Positions 50,683-63,568 of a stretch of 64,000 nt of DNA are shown piece after piece. A program made the position numbers and the translations under genes. Source of the DNA: Nymphaea colorata (lineage: Eukaryota > Streptophyta > Magnoliopsida > Nymphaeales > Nymphaeaceae); the NCBI RefSeq assembly GCF_008831285.2, contig NC_045146.1:24445703-24509702 (forward strand), read 5' to 3'. Under the pieces are notes generated by a model. It saw nothing but the letters and a program-made list of their open reading frames with translations, was not told where the DNA came from and did no database searches. The first letter of the stretch is position 1. The number at the start of each line of letters is the position of its first letter.

Positions 50683-53600
50683 ATGGCGTCTCCGGTGGTG
50701 GATGAGGCATATCTGAAGGAGGTCGACAAGGCTCGCCGTCTTCTTCGAGCGCTCATTGCTCAGAAGGGCTGCGCACCGATCATGCTTCGATTGGCGTACG
50801 ACCCATTTGCTCGCTGCTTGACACTTGTTTTCGTTATCTTCTCGTGGGGCGTTTGAATTTTTCGTTTCTGATGCGAAATTCCATCTACCTGTTAAGCCAT
50901 ATTCTTTCCTGTTAGAGGTTTGCGTTCTTGCGATCCGTTCTGCTTCGACTAGTAAATGACCGAATTACATCTACCACTTTAGCTCATTTGCGGTGTTACT
51001 GGATGATTCCATAACTAAGTAGATCCTTTCTAAGTTTGCGATCAGGGGATTAAACCTTTGTTAGTTTTATCGTGTCATCAATCAAGAAGCAGTATTGGTT
51101 GCACATTCAGGTTTTAATGCTTTGTGGGACTGTAGGTAATATCCAAAGCACTTCCATGTAGACACCCTGGCGTAAAACATCTTATCTTCGCCTAATTTAC
51201 TCGCCGCTGGTCCTAGAATTAGTCTCTTTAGCTTGTGATCCTTCAATTTGACGCTTTTCCATGATTCTTGAACCGGTGCCAATGTCGTAGTGCGGTTTGT
51301 TGGGGCTCATTAAATCCTCAGATCTCAAATCCTTTGAGCCTTCTTTTTATTATGCATGGTGGTATAATATCGTATAGGAAATCTGATACGCTCTTCTTCT
51401 TTGCGGATCGTTCAGAAGACTGACGTTGGAAACATATCATTCTTCAACCTATCCGTATGTTATTCATCATATGGACTTTCTCTTGCCAGAAAATCTCATG
51501 CTTCATATGCTTGAACGAAAGCAAGTTCACATCAGTCCTGTAATTGTCATCCAAATCAGGAAAAAATGGGGGTTTCACTTCCTTTCCAGCTTCCAGTGTT
51601 TTTAGGCCGTTTATGCTTTGTACCTTGAAACCTCCGATATGTGATACCCTAGCTGTCTCAGGAGCTGTCAATCCCGAGATCCTCTAGTCGATAGGCACGG
51701 AAACGGGGAAGAGGGCGAGAGACTGGCACAGTGGAGAGAGTACAGCATAGTGCAGGACAAAAGATCCAATGACCTTTTCCCCCCTCATAAATGCTGACGG
51801 ATAAGGTGAAAGGAAACCCTTTGGTCTGTTTCTTGAATTTGTGTGTGGAGGTTTGTTGATAGCATGCTTACTGACACACATGATTTGGGCCATTCTGCAC
51901 TTGCCTATGTAAAACATGCAGTCTTCCAACAAGATGCCTGAGAGAATGAAATACCACATTTCCCTTCCCCGCACACCCCCCACCTCTTCCCACCCCCCCT
52001 TAATGAAACGATTATTCATCAACATTGAACACATAATGAACTAACTTCTTGCACGGATTCCCTCAGATGGCATGATGCTGGTACATATGATGCAACGATG
52101 AAGACTGGTGGTCCAAATGGGTCAATCAGAAACGAAGAAGAGTATACACATGGTGCAAATAATGGTCTAAAAATAGCATTGAACTTCTGTGGTAAGAGCT
52201 AAATCTGATCCATTTGTCTTTGATAGCTTGCTCTTATTTACCTGCCTTAGCAATGCAAATTGTGGTTATCTGTTTGATATTTTCCTATTCACAAATTGGT
52301 TTCAGTGTGTGTATGGCCCAAGCTTGCTACTTCAATTTTGAGCATATAGATGTTGCAACCTAGGATGCTTTGGCAGAATCTAATTTCTCGATGATGCCTG
52401 TTATTCTCAAGATAAACACTGACAAACATCTCTTTAAATTTTTAAACTTACTTCGACAAGATTTATCTGAACTGAGAAACACACTTAAATTTTGTGAATT
52501 AAGTAATGGTTCACTTACAAGCAGCAGAACAGATAAGTTATGTAGCTCGTCACTGCGCCCCCTTTCTCAAGGGGCATCCCTTCTTTCTCAGGAGGCATCT
52601 CTTCTCCTGAAGTTAGTGTGAGCCAATCATGCTGTACGTAAATTTTATGTATAGGCTACCCATCATTTTTTTTTTTTGCAAAAACTTGTATACATTATCC
52701 TTTTTGAAAGCCCAGGGCCTAAATGCAACGACTCTAGGTCATTTGCATTTTATATCCAGTAGTGCATTCTGCACTACTCATAAGTTCCTGAATATCATCT
52801 TATCAGGTATGAGTTTGCATTGTCTGTTCATATGAACTAGAGGTGCAGAAATAATTCTTCCTCTCAAATTATGTAATCCCAAATATTTTTTTTATTTCCT
52901 TCAGAAACAAGATGGAGTTTCATCTTGCCTCTATGCACAGCTATGAGTCACCTGTAAACATAGTCTCTCTTTGGCCTTCAAGTGGACCTATTTGGACCCC
53001 TTGAAAAGGTTAGGAATTCCACAGAGTTTCTTTGTTTGCTTTTGCCTTTTCCTGGTTGGATTGCCATCATTCAAGTATTGGGCTTGGGCTTCTTTTCTTT
53101 CTATCTCGGTTCTTTTGTGTTGAGATGGATGTGAGCATCTCTCACCGTAGATACTATTAATTTTTGCTTCATAGAAAAGGGAAAAAAAAATCTCAGTGCA
53201 AACATTCTTGTATTCTGAAATCATGTTTCAGCAACTTCTTTGTTCAGTAAAAGTTGATTCTTCGTATCCACATCTTATAGAAGAAATGATACTACAAGTT
53301 GGCTCTTGCTATACCAAAATGCTGCTTTACAATGTGAACTTGTAATGTAGTGGTAGTACTTTTCTCAATTGTTATTTCTCAGTAATTATTTCATTGTTGA
53401 GGGAAAAAGCATCATGGAACGTTACTTTTTGTTTTCCTGATGCCATCTCTGAGGTTCATAACCTGATGAATGTCCTGTCCAAGTGAAGGATCAAGTGTTT
53501 AAGATTCTTCAACTTAACACAAATTTACAGATTAAATTTTAAGTGTTAAATGTTTTATGATGATCATCACTTTCAGTGCACAACACAAAATGATATTGTT

Positions 53601-56600
53601 TTCCTACATGGCTTGCATGTGAATTTATGTAAACTCTACAAAATTTGTTCTTGTCCAAAAAATCCTCAATATAATGCTTAGTTGGAGGCATTATTTAGCT
53701 TGACATTGTACAAATGCATAGTATGCCGTTTGTTGTTTGAATTGAAGGAAAGTTATGGAACACCTTTCTGGTACAACAGCTGGTTCTTGCTTCAGTTGGG
53801 AAAAGAAATATATCACCTTGGTACCTCTGATATCTGTTGCATGTGAACTGAATTTTCAAGTGTCATATTGTCACCACAAGTTGATGGATCTTGGCAGCAT
53901 TAAACCATGTGCTTATTTTGTCAGTTGTCTATAAGGTTCAAGGTTAACATATATTTAGTTTTTCTAATACTAAAGCTATTGACTTTTTCCCTCCTCTTTT
54001 TGATATCAGATGAAATCAAGGCAAAATGTCCAAAGATTACTTATGCAGATCTCTACCAGGTACCAGTGGCTTCTATCAGGGTTTGACCATTAGTCTTGCT
54101 TCCTTTTTCCTTTTCTTCATATGAGATGGAAATGATGCGACCAACGATTTGCAAATATCTGTTAGTGGCTTGACCTTGTAGGCTGAAAAATGGCTTACAC
54201 TAGAAGGACTTGGTTGCTCACTGCTTCTTCATTCTTATTTTTACTTTGTAATTGGTATTTTTTTTATGCAAAATTATTTTGTACACTTTTATTTTTTTTT
54301 TCAGTTCATATTCTGGAAAGGAAAAATTTCAGGATGGAGGACTACATAAACTGAAATTACTAGAAGTTTTTGAGCAAGAAAAGGACAAAATAGATTTGTA
54401 AAGCTAGCTTCCAGTCTGATTTGTTAAGCTAGCTAACACCAGCAAAATTTTCTGGTTTCATGTGAGATCTTCCATAGCATGGAAACTACTTTAAATCTTA
54501 CACATACTTGCTCATTTTATATACCATGACATACAAACAAGTCCAGAACTGGCTGTATGCCTTATCTGTGATTCTGTACTCACTTATGTCACATGGAGGA
54601 CAAAACCATGGCTTCTTTATATATATGAATATATATGTATACATATGCACACAGACACACACGTAGAGGGAGAGAGAAATTGTTATATTCTACGACCACT
54701 ACCAGCCCGTTAAATTTTTGTTAAAAAAAATTAAAAGAAAAACAAACATCCTAATACATTTACAAGGGGTAACTTAATATAAAACATATTTTAATTAAAG
54801 CTGTTTTATGAAAAATGTTGGCTTTTTTAACATCAAATTTTGATGTTGTAACTTATAAGTCCTGTTCGTGGGTTTCCATTTATGATCCAATAGTACATAG
54901 GTTTTCCTGAATGTGGGCCCTGATATGCTGTGTTCCTTTTCTTCTTTTTTGATTTATGAAAGGCCAAATGCCTTGAGTATGACTGGGGAATGGGGGCCCT
55001 GGGGGGAGGTTCAACCTTAGGCCCATTACAACCTAGGCCTGGCCCAGCTTATCTACTTAATGGGTCAGGACAGTCAGGCCACAGGTAACTATGAAATTTG
55101 AAAAAAAAAAGGGTTAAAGAACTGAGTCCCTGCTGCATTCTTGACAAGCTTGGGTATTCATTATCGTGAATCGTTCCTTTTATGGTTTTGGACTAATTCC
55201 TGATTATGTATTTTGTTGTAGTGTTTGAGGAAATGAAAGTTTGATTTTGTCTGGGTGGATCTATGTTGCATTGGTTGCATATTGATAAGATTGTTAAACT
55301 TAAATGAATAATTAGAAATTAAATGGTAGCAAAGAGCAGGATTTTTTCTTCAAAAATTGATGAAAACAAAGTTTTCTTATAAGTTGGATCTTACCCGATC
55401 CATTTAAATTGAAATGGATAGGTTCTGGACAGATTATCTGCCTATGCCCATATAATCCTGTGCCTGGCCTGCTTGTTATGGGGCCAGGGGAAAGTTTTGT
55501 TCAGGGCTCAACCCTAGCCTTGAGCCACAAGTTTTGCTCAATGAAATGTGACCAAACAGAGATTTCTTGAATACCACTTTGAAGAGTTAGTTATGCTAGC
55601 TGCTATTGAAAGAGGAACAGTTAAGAAGTTGAATAATGGAATTTCAACTCTTTCTAACCAATATTGGCATTTCAAATCAAGGTTCTTTGAATACAAATCT
55701 TACTTCAGATTTTTATGTTGCATGGGAGGTGGCCATATGCATGGCAACTTACACCAGCATGGCACATGCAAAGTCTTCGTAGACTGTCCTTCAGGTTGCT
55801 CGCCTGATTAGACCACTCAATCCCACATTATCTAAGTCAAATTCTGAACCTTTATATTATTTTTGTAACAGAAGAGTTTGAATGGCATTTGGATATAAAA
55901 ATTTGTTCTTTGTATGAATCTTGTATTAATTAGTATCTCTTATGCTTGCTGAGCCTCAAAACTGTGCTGAAAACTGTGAAAGGTGCTTCTTTAGAACGCC
56001 AATTGAACTGTTGAAGCCTTTGGAGACATGCATGTATATTCTTATGTTTGCAATTGCCAACAGCAATTCCATTCCTTCCTTCTCCATGCCCTGCCCAAGA
56101 CTAAGAGCAATTTAAATATTCTGCTTTTGAAAAAATTCCATTAATTAGGAGCCAAATGATCATTGACAACATGTACATGCTATAACATGTGCTTGGTGAG
56201 TTATTGTCCTCATATCAGAAATGTCTGAATAATATGTTTTTTCAAATTTGTTTATTCAGCTTGCTGGTGTTGTTGCGGTTGAAGTCACTGGAGGACCCAC
56301 TGTGGACTTTGTTCCTGGCCGTAGGGTATTTTGATATGCAATAGTATCATTATATATACCTTAGATGCTGCTTGCGTATAGGTAACTTATTTATCAAATT
56401 ATTTTTTTGGCAGGACTCAGTGGTTTCTCCAAAAGAAGGAAGGCTTCCTGATGCTAAAAAAGGTTGACTGAAGCTAAGAATGAGCTTTTCTTTCTTGATC
56501 TTTATTTAAGCCAGTCTACCCTAGCAAGTTGTATATCTGCGGGTGTATGCTCTAGTTTTTTATGGTTTTTTTATTTATTCATGGTGTTTCTGAACATTGT

Positions 56601-58991
56601 AGGCATGTTGGGTATTCAACTTTTTAAGATGAGCAGCATGTATTTTTTACATATCAAGCAATAGTTTCTTCTTAAAAATAAATAATAACATGGATAGTAA
56701 AATGAAGATTGGCTAGCTAGTTTTGATGTTGCTTCATGAGTTGCTGATCTGAAAATAGTATATGGTGAAGGTTGGACTTCAGCTGCTACTATAACTTGAT
56801 GGGATTTATATATTTCGGGTATTATTAACAAGTTTTGGTTTTAGGTTCACAACATCTGAAGGATGTCTTCTACAGGATGGGATTAACAGACAAGGACATT
56901 GTAGCACTCTCAGGTGGTCACACCTTGGTAAAATCTCTCTCCTATCTGAGATGTAAATATGCCATGACTAAACTGCTTCTCTCTATCTCTCTCTCTCTGT
57001 ATGCTATAACTGAAACTGTCAAACAGGGCCGAGCACATCCTGAGAGATCTGGATTTGAAGGTGCCTGGACTAAGGAGCCTCTGAAGTTTGACAATTCATA
57101 TTTCGTGTGAGATGAAACAGAATTTAACTGTTCCTTGTTCTAGCTCCCAAGTCTTTTTTTTTGGTGATTTTTCTTTATTTTTAATCTTTTATGTTGTGAA
57201 AACAGTTTCTCATTATCTGTGGATTTGCATTAATATGATAAGCACTTTGCCAGTGAATTGTTGAAAGGACAGTCAGAGGGACTATTGCAACTTCCTTCAG
57301 ACAAAGCTCTTTTGGATGATCCTAACTTCCGACCTTTTGTAGAGCTCTATGCAAAGGTTTGTGTACCTAATTATGCATTACTAAAACTTACAAAAAAAAA
57401 AATTCTTTTCCCCTCATTTCCTTTTTCTTGAGAATATCAAGTGCAAGAAGAATGCGATTTTCCAAGATGTGGGAAAAGGCACCCTTATATGATAGCTTAC
57501 GCTTTCAAGTATGAGGGAAAAGGCATCTTTACTTGAGAAGAGGAACTGTCTTAAAGCGACTAAACTGTAGCAATAGGTCAGCTTATTGTGTTTAGTTCTG
57601 CAGATACTGTTCTAAAGAAAGAAGCTTTACTTAGTATACAAGAACGCATGCCAAAGTGGTGTAAGCCTCTGTGCAAGGAAAGCGAAAAGATTATGGAAGC
57701 AGCTGTTCCATGTAGTTTCTCTGCAAATTTTAGAGGCATACTCTCCCTATGACTCTAATGCATTTGGGTAGCACTGTATCAAGTCCTTTAAATCCATATT
57801 TGAAATTTTGAACTATGTCTGCAGGTGCAGAATTTTTCCAAAAAAAAAAAAAAAAAAGAGAAATCTTTCTTTTATGTTTTGAATGTTGGCACGCACAATG
57901 CAACAGAAAATCATTTTATTTTTCTATCTCACCATGAGTCTCAACTCTTATGCTTGTAACAACAGGAAAACAAGTTCTTTAATGCCAATTGACCCGGTGC
58001 ATTTTGTTCATTCTTTTGACTGATATATCTGTCAGTGCCCCGTGGTTCCTTCTTCTTATTGGTACCATTCCTAATGCAACTGGTACATTCCAATAACTGT
58101 AACTCAGATTTTTATGCCCTAACAGACACACACAAACACATACATAGAGGCACAGTGGCCTATATTTCATGCTCTTGGTTACTTGTGCTAGTTCAGCACT
58201 CGTTAACTTTAATTCTAAAAGGATTATAAAACCCAATCACCTGCAGGTGCATCAAAGCATTAAAAGAATTCAGTTTTCTTTTTTAACTTGTTTGATCTAA
58301 AACATGTTTAAAACCAAACATATAATGATGCACACATTGACAGACTAGATTAAGTGAAGGCATCTGCTATTTTTTACTGGACAGTAAGGTATCGTAAACG
58401 GTACAAAATAAATTATCACGATGCCTTAAGGCACCACTGAGACTGTGATCTGGTTGCCGTAGTCGTACAGAGCTTTGGCCTGCTAGGCTTGTGATAGTGA
58501 CCGTGAGTGGATGTCAGAATGAATGGAGGAATCATGTTTAAAAGTTTATTATGGGATTCTAGGTTTATTGTTGTTAAATATTAGGAAGTTAGAGGCTTTC
58601 TGCAATATTAGGAAGTTGAAGTGTGTCTTTTAAAATTATTTTATTTCTTTTTTTATTTTTATTTAAAAATAACTTTAAAAGACACACACTTCAACTTCCT
58701 AATATTGTAGAAAAGCCTCTAACCGACAGTCAAAGGTATACTGATCATTACCATCGTATACTGTTGACACTTGCTTCAGATTAAGCAATATTCTCCAATT
58801 TGGTGCAGGATGAAGAATTGTTCTTCAAAGACTATGCAGAATCACACAAAAAACTCTCTGAGTTGGGGTTTAGACCTCCTGGCTCCAGGCCAATTAAGTC
58901 TGCTACCATATTGGCACAGAGTGCAGTTGGTGTTGCTGTTGCTGCTGCTGTGGTGATATTAAGCTATATGTACGAGGTTCGCCGGAAGTGA
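50683..58991 (+). CDS. APX3: Membrane-anchored peroxisomal ascorbate peroxidase (APX3 type)
   Basis: Class I haem peroxidase that reduces hydrogen peroxide with ascorbate at the cytosolic face of peroxisomes. Coding exons: 50683-50795, 52067-52191, 54010-54059, 56260-56325, 56414-56462, 56845-56927, 57027-57106, 57254-57356 and 58809-58991. They sum to 852 nt, 283 aa, close to Arabidopsis APX3 (287). The distal haem site is [16 protein letters not shown], with Arg36, Trp39 and His40. The proximal site is [18 protein letters not shown], with His160. Trp176 and Asp184 (FDNSYF) complete the haem-pocket triad. The C-terminus has a hydrophobic segment at about 259-277 ([18 protein letters not shown]) followed by the basic tail EVRRK: a tail-anchor with the basic cluster used for peroxisomal membrane sorting, which separates APX3 from soluble cytosolic APX. 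Introns 1, 2, 3 and 8 are long. Intron 8 carries a large foldback, and intron 1 carries an antisense open frame. Confidence 0.96.
57840..57857. repeat. Poly-A tract in APX3 intron 8
   Basis: Run of about 18 A within intron 8 (57357-58808). Simple-sequence tract without other features. Confidence 0.8.
58588..58723. mobile_element. Near-perfect 136-bp foldback (MITE-like) in APX3 intron 8
   Basis: The left arm begins GTTAGAGGCTTTCTGCAATA; the reverse complement of the right arm begins GTTAGAGGCTTTTCTACAAT. The arms pair over about 60 bases with only a few mismatches and small bulges, and the loop is AT-only and short. Almost the whole segment is one hairpin. An extra copy of AATATTAGGAAGTT lies directly at the left edge (58577-58590). 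I see no clear target-site duplication. It is either a foldback MITE or a small-RNA-producing inverted repeat. Confidence 0.75.
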
Positions 58992-59796
58992 ATTGATTGA
59001 GACACGTTACAAGATTCAGTTTCTATTATCAATAAGGTCATTAATGGCAGTAAAAGCCCTATACTTGGACTTAGGACAGATGTTCTGAAAATTATATCTG
59101 TTGAAGAACCTTTTTATTCCTCAAAATTATGGATTAGTGTCTCATTAGGTTATGTTATTTTCACTATAAGCATGATAACTGATTAACTAGTTCTTTATTT
59201 GACTGAGGGCGTGTGTTGGGCTGCATGCTAGCCTGAAATGTGCTTCTCTATAAATAATTTCAGAGCTGCCTTGGTTCGCTATACTGTATCATGTATATAA
59301 GGCTTCTCTTTTGAGAATGCCCCGCAAACACATAGTCTCCGACCTGAAACTAACAGTGTTCTTAAACTTGGCATCCATGGTTTGCAAGCTCCTACCACAT
59401 AGGGCAGTTACAGGAAGTGGAACAAGTCCTTTATGCTTTTCATTTGAATGCTGAGATCTTGCTATGGCTGATTGTTGCAACTTGTAATCTGTGAGTGTGC
59501 AAGTGGCAAGCTTGGTTTTAGCAGTTCCTGGTTATGCCAAGAGCTGCACTCTATGGCTCACCCCCTCGGTTACTAGGAAACAGCCTCAGTTAAATTCAGA
59601 GAATCCTTCTGTTCTATGTGCAACTTTTCCAATATCTCATCTAAATTTCTACCGCACATAGCTACAAGCATGTAGTGTCTTCTTCTTTATGGCAACTAAT
59701 CAGATGGTTGCTGCTTCCCTTTCCCCACCTCTCTTTGGCCACTTTTTCATAAATCCGTTTGCTTGCATTTGTTTAATTACTGATGTAGACTATCTG

Positions 59797-59965
59797 CTGC
59801 TTCAAAATAAAAACTTGTTAGAAATCCTTCTGCAGAAAATTGTTAAAGAATTTCATTAGCTAGTGCTTGAAGTAGGCTGCTTCAGGCAACCAAAAAAAAA
59901 AAAAGCCTTGCTAGAAATCTGTCTTCAGAAAATTATTGACGAACTTCATTAGATAGTGCTCGACA
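59797..59965. repeat. Diverged tandem duplication downstream of APX3
   Basis: A unit of roughly 60-80 bases occurs twice. CTTGTTAGAAATCC...GCTAGTGCTTGA at 59814-59870 matches CTTGCTAGAAATCT...GATAGTGCTCGA at 59907-59963. Each copy is preceded by CTGCTTCA. Spacing between copies is 93 bases because of an inserted A run. Old duplication, no function evident. Confidence 0.75.
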
Positions 59966-60897
59966 GTTTCAACAAATTATTTGTGGATAAGTTTTTCTTG
60001 AATGACAAACCCATGGTGTGAGTATCCAGAAAAACTCATGACTATGGTTCCATTTTGCGTTTGATTCTGAGCAAGTTGAAGTTGCCCAGATAAGAGCTGA
60101 ATCCCAGCTCCTTGCCCTTGCCTATGCTGCAGAGCTGCATTGCGGCCTGGTAAGGAGGCAGTGCAATGCCAATTTGGTACTGCACTCTACCCATGTGTTA
60201 CAGGAGAATGGCTCCCAGGAGAACTGCACTAGCGGCATGATGTCTTCATGCCTGCCAGCCCAACCAACTATCCTGTGCCGCTTGAGGCATGCAAATCTTT
60301 TTCTATTTGATTGGCACAGACAAGATGCCTTCGATTTTCTGTTTTTGTCTGATGAAATGACAGATAAAAAAATTCTGGCATTGTCTGATGCACTGGGCGG
60401 AGATCTATAGACAAGCACTCCATGAAAGGATGGTCTGAATTTTATCCCAACTCTTCAAGTAAAATTTCCAGTTTCTCAAGAGAACGGCAGGGTAATTCAC
60501 ACGCTCTTATCAGCATTCAGAACATATCGACTGGGTAACTCGCTTCATGGGCTGAAGTGGAACTTATCCACGCCAACATATACCCTCCTAACTTCATTAA
60601 TTCTCCACGTTGCGGTGCAGTTATTTCCGTTAAAATTTAGCTTCCCAATGAACATGACCAACTTCGAGAAAAAGTAAAATTGTAAGCATATTGACCCTTG
60701 TGGAGAGTTTCTTGTTATGCGGCTATGTGGTAAAGATCCTTAGTCATGTAAACCCTTCAAGCATGTCACCCTTAATTTGGTTTCCGTCGTGATTTTGATC
60801 TTGTTTCACTTGGATTCTAAAAGCAAAAAGCATGAGGAGAAGAACAGACCAATATCTCTGCCGATGATGCTTCTAAGATGACAAAATCCAATAAGAG

Positions 60898-60977
60898 ATA
60901 CTCAAAATCTGACGTAGTTCTAGTTTCGTATATATTCATACTCAAAATCTGAGGTAGTTCTAGTTTCGTATATATTC
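60898..60977. repeat. 40-bp tandem duplication
   Basis: Two adjacent 40-bp copies (60898-60937 and 60938-60977) starting ATACTCAAAATCTGA, differing at one base (GACGTAG against GAGGTAG). Recent local duplication in intergenic DNA. Confidence 0.9.
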
Positions 60978-61789
60978 AGATTGTATTTCAAAGAGAAGTA
61001 TTGTGATTTTTTCCTTGTTCCCATGATCAAGGGCATGTTCGATTATCACTAATCCATATTATTAGATAATAAGTTTTATTCTTTGGATGTTATTCTATTC
61101 TTCCAAATATAATAAGTTTTCAGATGTTTATATCTAGCCCATGGTTCCAAAGGTCATCTGCTTTTTTATTATTGCTACTAGTTAAATCGAATGCTTGCTG
61201 CCAACTTCATGGTGTTTTTTTAATCATCCATTGTTTTTCTCGCCAGTTTTCTTCTTTAAAAAGATGGTAGTGGTTGCCGACCATATAAATACCAGGGGGC
61301 TGTGTTTATCATTGAATTATTTTAATCGTGGCTATTTCTTGAAGGCAAGTGATCATCATTAACTTCTAATATTTATTATTTGCCAGATTATGAAGTGCTT
61401 TCTTTTCAAATATTATATGGTTTTGGCCCTATTAATTTTGCCATGACACGCAACTTACAAAATAATGAAGCAGGGTTTTCAAAAAATTATCATGTGCATG
61501 TGTCTAATTTTATACAGTTGATTGTCGAAATCATATTGTATTTCATGGTCAAACAATTGGCAAGAGAAAGACTGATAAACCAACAAAAAAAAAAAAATCT
61601 CGATCTACCAATCGTCAGATGCGAAAATCGTCCAGATCTCCTCAACCAAAATTTTTAAGTTGTTGAGTTGAACTGAAAACGAAACACGTTCATGCACTCA
61701 CAAACACTTTAGGAATAAAAAATTAAATCCCTCGAATACTTTTTTCAGTACATCATCATCAAGCCTTATCCTAACTACTTCAAATAAGC

Positions 61790-62390
61790 TTTTTGAATCC
61801 AATTTCTCCATTCCTTGTTATCTCGAGGTGCAAACTTTGGTCCCTTCCAACCTTTGATCTCACTTTCCGTCGCCTCTTTGGAAGTTCTCAGTGATCTTTC
61901 AATTTTTTAGAGTTCAGAAGCCTCAAAAGTCTTGATGCTGATCTAATTTTACAGTCTCAATGACATCATCGGGAAAGTTGAACCAACTGACAACACCCTT
62001 GTTAGTTGGGTTTCTGGGCTCTAATTAGATCATGTTGGCACGAGCAGAGAGCTCGGCTCATGGAAACAAGTCCAAGTCAAGCCCAAGTGGGTTCGTGCTA
62101 CATCATCCTCTTGTCTTATCAGCTTAGACGTTCAAAATCTTAATTGAACAACCAATAGAAATTTCTTACCTCCTTCCCACTTGCTATAGACCATAGATGC
62201 TTTTCTGTTTGCACCATCAGTGGAACAATGCAAACACGGTACCTGCGGAACTCAACCTCTTTCATTCCCCACGTCCTAAGGAATCCCATTACCGTGGAGC
62301 TTCCTGCTCTGCTCGATGCAAACATGGCCCTTCTCATGGCTGCACTCATGAATTGTTTTCCCATCAATGGTAGAAAACTGCGCATGGAGA
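61790..62390 (-). pseudogene. Possible decayed coding relic, family unknown
   Basis: Minus strand, several coding-like segments. At about 62389-62169 an open stretch lies between a good acceptor (a pyrimidine tract then TTTCCAG) and a good donor (GAG|GTAAGAA). At about 62030-61940 a frame reads KGVVSWFNFPDDVIETVKLD. At about 61905-61790 a second frame, shifted by one and with one internal TAA, reads TESEIKGWKGPKFAPRDN and ends in TAG. The composition looks protein-like, but the frames are broken and I do not recognise the family. It could also be random AT-moderate sequence. Confidence 0.25.
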
Positions 62391-63548
62391 AGCCTGGAAA
62401 GCAGCACAAGAACAGATTCAAAGTGGATATCATGAAAGATGACACTAAGTTAAATCTAACAAACATGGCTGAGTTTTGATGCTAATGAACGTACAGACGT
62501 AGCATTTAAATGGAAATAGCAAGTGCAAGTTTTATCAGCTCAATTTAACCAGAGAATTATCTTTTGTATGATTTGTGTGCTGGGAATCGGATCCTGAATC
62601 ATTAATTCTTAGAAAAAAACCATTGGAAGACCCATTGTTATGTCACACGTGGTGCATAATTAAAAAACAATTTCATACTAAGTAATCCATCTTAATCATG
62701 TCTCCGAGATCTGATCTACTAAAACATCAACACGTTGTGAAAAAAAAGAAAAAAATCAATTCTTACATTATCATTAGCATATAATGAGATACAAAAGGAC
62801 TGGCATTGTTGGGTGAGCCTAATCGATCACGCAAACAATGATTGTTCAAATGTCATAGGCGTCACTCCTTGCGCAAGCTGAAGCAATAAGTGCACGCCTA
62901 TAGGGCCTTTGCTGCTGCTCTGGAGCATATATTTAGTTCCTCCAGATTACTCAAACCAGTGTTGACAGTGTCAACCCAATGAGGCACCATTTATGCTAAA
63001 TTGTTTTAAATTTAATAAAAATTTGTAAAAAATCATATCTTTTAATTTAAATGACGGCTGATCGTATATATGGCCCGAATTGGCCACATTGGCAGACGTT
63101 TTGTCCTCATATATGAGTCAATAACTCAGTCCGCATTCAAGTCAGAATTAAAAACGGATCTATTAATACCATCCCTAGCCAGATCCAATTCCGGCAAGAG
63201 CCAAAAATGAGAGAGGAACCGGATCTGACCAACTTAGTGCTTGTGATCCGTTGTTTGGATCCAGACTGGTTCAGATTTGAGGGGTGGCCTACTCAAGGCT
63301 GTCAATGATTTGGATCCAAGTCAGAGATGGCAGTGGTAATAATAAGGGAACATGTCCTCCAATTCCCTCGTCCTGCAACGCCACCAAAAGGAGATGAGAT
63401 GAACCATGTGAGAATGAGATTCCCTTTGAAATTATCTTGGGTGGACTGTACAACCATGAAAACAAGATCTGCCACTGCATTAAGAATTGAACTATGTGAA
63501 ATGCCTACAAACCCATCAAGGTTTTATTATCCTCAGCCACTAAAATGA

Positions 63549-63568
63549 TTTTTTTTTTTTTTTTTTTT
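63549..63568. repeat. Poly-T tract
   Basis: Run of 20 T; read on the minus strand it is a poly-A tract. It could be the tail of a small retroposed sequence, but I see no target duplication around it. Confidence 0.8.

Noticed and set aside
51684-51686. Stop-codon readthrough joining the two antisense frames in APX3 intron 1
   Set aside because: No readthrough context and no homologue; chance or decay is simpler.
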